A stretch of DNA of 6,072 nt, from assembly GCA_002327885.1 (NCBI GenBank), contig DCUS01000106.1:4138-10209 (forward strand), given 5' to 3'. The translations under genes were made by a program, and so were the position numbers. Of the stretch, positions 5,313-6,072 are shown piece after piece. The stretch is from Syntrophaceae bacterium UBA2208 (GTDB taxonomy: Bacteria > Desulfobacterota > BSN033 > UBA1163). Positions within the stretch are counted from its first letter, which is position 1. Every line of letters begins with the position of its first letter. The notes under the pieces were generated by a model. It saw only the letters and a list, made by a program, of their open reading frames with translations. It was not told the DNA's origin and made no database searches.

Positions 5313-5573
5313 ATGGAAAAGGCCCTTGTGAGATTGGCTGAACAGATCCTCTCTTTTGATGAAGCCTCTCTGGTTCATCTGAGGGAGAAGTATCGTTTGA
5401 GGATTGAACATTTTGATGGAACAAAGGATTGGGAAAAGGCAGTGATCATCTATTACATCATTAATGCCGTCAGCTTGAAGAATACTCTCTTCAATGAAAA
5501 TGTGCTGAAGAAAAAGAAAGAGAAAGAGGGGAAGCCATCCAATAACCCTCCTCGTTTAAAACGAGTGAAATAG
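5313..5573 (+). CDS. Conserved-looking hypothetical protein, 86 aa
   Basis: No named family is recognised. Residues 1-65 look like a compact helical domain, with an opening amphipathic stretch (KALVRLAEQILSFDEASL), a central Trp40 in TKDWEKAV, and a hydrophobic helix (VIIYYIINAVSLKN, 44-57). From Lys66 the protein turns into a basic, probably disordered tail rich in Lys, Asn, Pro and Arg. There is no signal peptide, metal motif or clear catalytic residue. The hydrophobic helix is short and interrupted by polar residues, so a membrane protein is unlikely. I have an impression of similar short proteins in Deltaproteobacteria but cannot confirm it. The gene ends TAG immediately before the ATG of the transporter gene, in the same reading frame, so the two are probably co-transcribed and translationally coupled. 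Confidence 0.72.
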   Translation: MEKALVRLAEQILSFDEASLVHLREKYRLRIEHFDGTKDWEKAVIIYYIINAVSLKNTLFNENVLKKKKEKEGKPSNNPPRLKRVK

Positions 5574-6072
5574 ATGAGACTTCTCCCCCTTTTCATCTTC
5601 TGGTGTCTCTGGTTTCTTAATTTTTCCACACGCGCTGTATTCTCTCCTTTCCTCCCCTTGATTGAGGAGAATCTTTCTATATCGCATGGGGCAGCCGGCG
5701 GACTCTTTACCTCCCTCTCCATCGGTTATGGCCTCAACCTTGTCATCGCAGGACGGTTTGCCTCCATCTGGGGATATAAGAGAACGGTGGTCTTCGGGTT
5801 TATCGGGACAAGCCTTGTTCTCATTGGATTTCAGTGGGCGGAGAGCTATATCGCTTTCCATATTCTTTTTTTTCTTCTCGGCTTTGTCACGGGTGCGTAT
5901 CTCCCATCCATCCTCCCTATTATTACGGAAACCTATGAGTACAGACATTGGGGAAAGACAATCGGTTTTCATGACTCTGCAGCCAGTTTTTCTATCTTTT
6001 CCATCCCTCTTCTCGTTGCCTTCGGGTTGCACTACCTTTCTTGGAGAAACATCCTCTTGGTTTTTGGAATCG
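5574..6072 (+). CDS. Major facilitator superfamily transporter, N-terminal part (runs off the window)
   Basis: The first 166 residues of a membrane transporter are present, and the frame is open to the window edge. Five hydrophobic helices and the beginning of a sixth can be seen: about 3-30, 40-60, 70-88, 92-118, 130-155 and from 158. The loop after helix 2 carries the MFS motif A in modified form, GRFASIWGYKR (60-70). Helix 4 has GFVTGAYLPS (103-112), and the sixth helix is preceded by SWRN (156-159), as is usual in MFS proteins. Arg20 and Pro25 in helix 1 and the following PLIEENLSISHG resemble a family of MFS carriers for small organic or inorganic ions, but the substrate cannot be told from this half. 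ATG 5574 directly follows the stop of the upstream gene, with no good ribosome site, so translation is probably coupled. Confidence 0.88.
   Translation, partial: MRLLPLFIFWCLWFLNFSTRAVFSPFLPLIEENLSISHGAAGGLFTSLSIGYGLNLVIAGRFASIWGYKRTVVFGFIGTSLVLIGFQWAESYIAFHILFFLLGFVTGAYLPSILPIITETYEYRHWGKTIGFHDSAASFSIFSIPLLVAFGLHYLSWRNILLVFGI

Noticed and set aside
5016..5411. Minus-strand open frame of 131 codons across the 5062-5312 gap
   Set aside because: It runs through the palindromic repeat and into the genes on both sides. Its composition reflects the repeat, and it shows no domain-like pattern.
5571..5576. TAG at the end of the 86-aa gene as a recoded (pyrrolysine) codon
   Set aside because: The ligase, ACT and 86-aa genes all end in TAG, so TAG seems an ordinary stop here. 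The transporter has its own ATG and a normal N-terminus.
5556..6032. Minus-strand open frame of 158 codons opposite the transporter
   Set aside because: The plus strand encodes clear MFS helices with motif A. The opposite frame is a low-complexity, charged shadow.

Overview
The window comes from a bacterial chromosome. All six genes I can support lie on the + strand. The closest resemblance by eye is to an uncultivated Desulfobacterota (Deltaproteobacteria)-type genome. I infer this from a Bacillus-length PriA, a divergent phenylacetate-CoA-ligase-family enzyme next to a free-standing ACT protein, small conserved-looking unknown proteins, and short palindromic repeats of the TTGTCATTGCGAG type in the gaps. 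This assignment is tentative, because no rRNA or clade-specific marker is present.

Layout: 1-166 is a leader region with a C/G-rich hairpin and a sigma70-like promoter. 167-2590 is priA (replication restart helicase). 2591-2773 is a gap holding a ~140-bp nested inverted repeat. 2774-4051 is a PaaK-like adenylate-forming enzyme without the usual phosphate-binding loop. 4053-4161 is a 109-bp MITE-like element with 11-bp perfect terminal inverted repeats and a flanking TAGA duplication. 4170-4676 is a tandem-ACT protein resembling the regulatory tail of aspartokinase. 4677-4779 is a gap with competing hairpins. 4780-5061 is a small cysteine-rich zinc-finger protein. 5062-5312 is a gap with a second MITE-like repeat nested in an older inverted repeat. 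5313-5573 is an 86-aa unknown protein. 5574-6072 is the start of a major facilitator superfamily transporter that runs off the window.

How the genes relate: priA is housekeeping and probably separate from the rest. The ligase and ACT genes look like an original two-gene operon. Removing the 109-bp element and one TAGA copy restores a junction with the ligase stop five bases before the ACT start codon and a GGGAG ribosome site eight bases before it. A plausible reading is that the ACT protein senses an amino acid or related ligand and acts with the ligase, but this is inference. The 86-aa protein and the transporter abut exactly (TAGATG) and are probably co-transcribed.

The most notable features are the element that splits the ligase-ACT junction, the atypical ligase active site, the B-box-like spacing of zinc ligands in the 93-aa protein, and the presence of a different palindromic element in every sizeable gap. 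I found no CRISPR array, phage gene, transposase, tRNA or rRNA.
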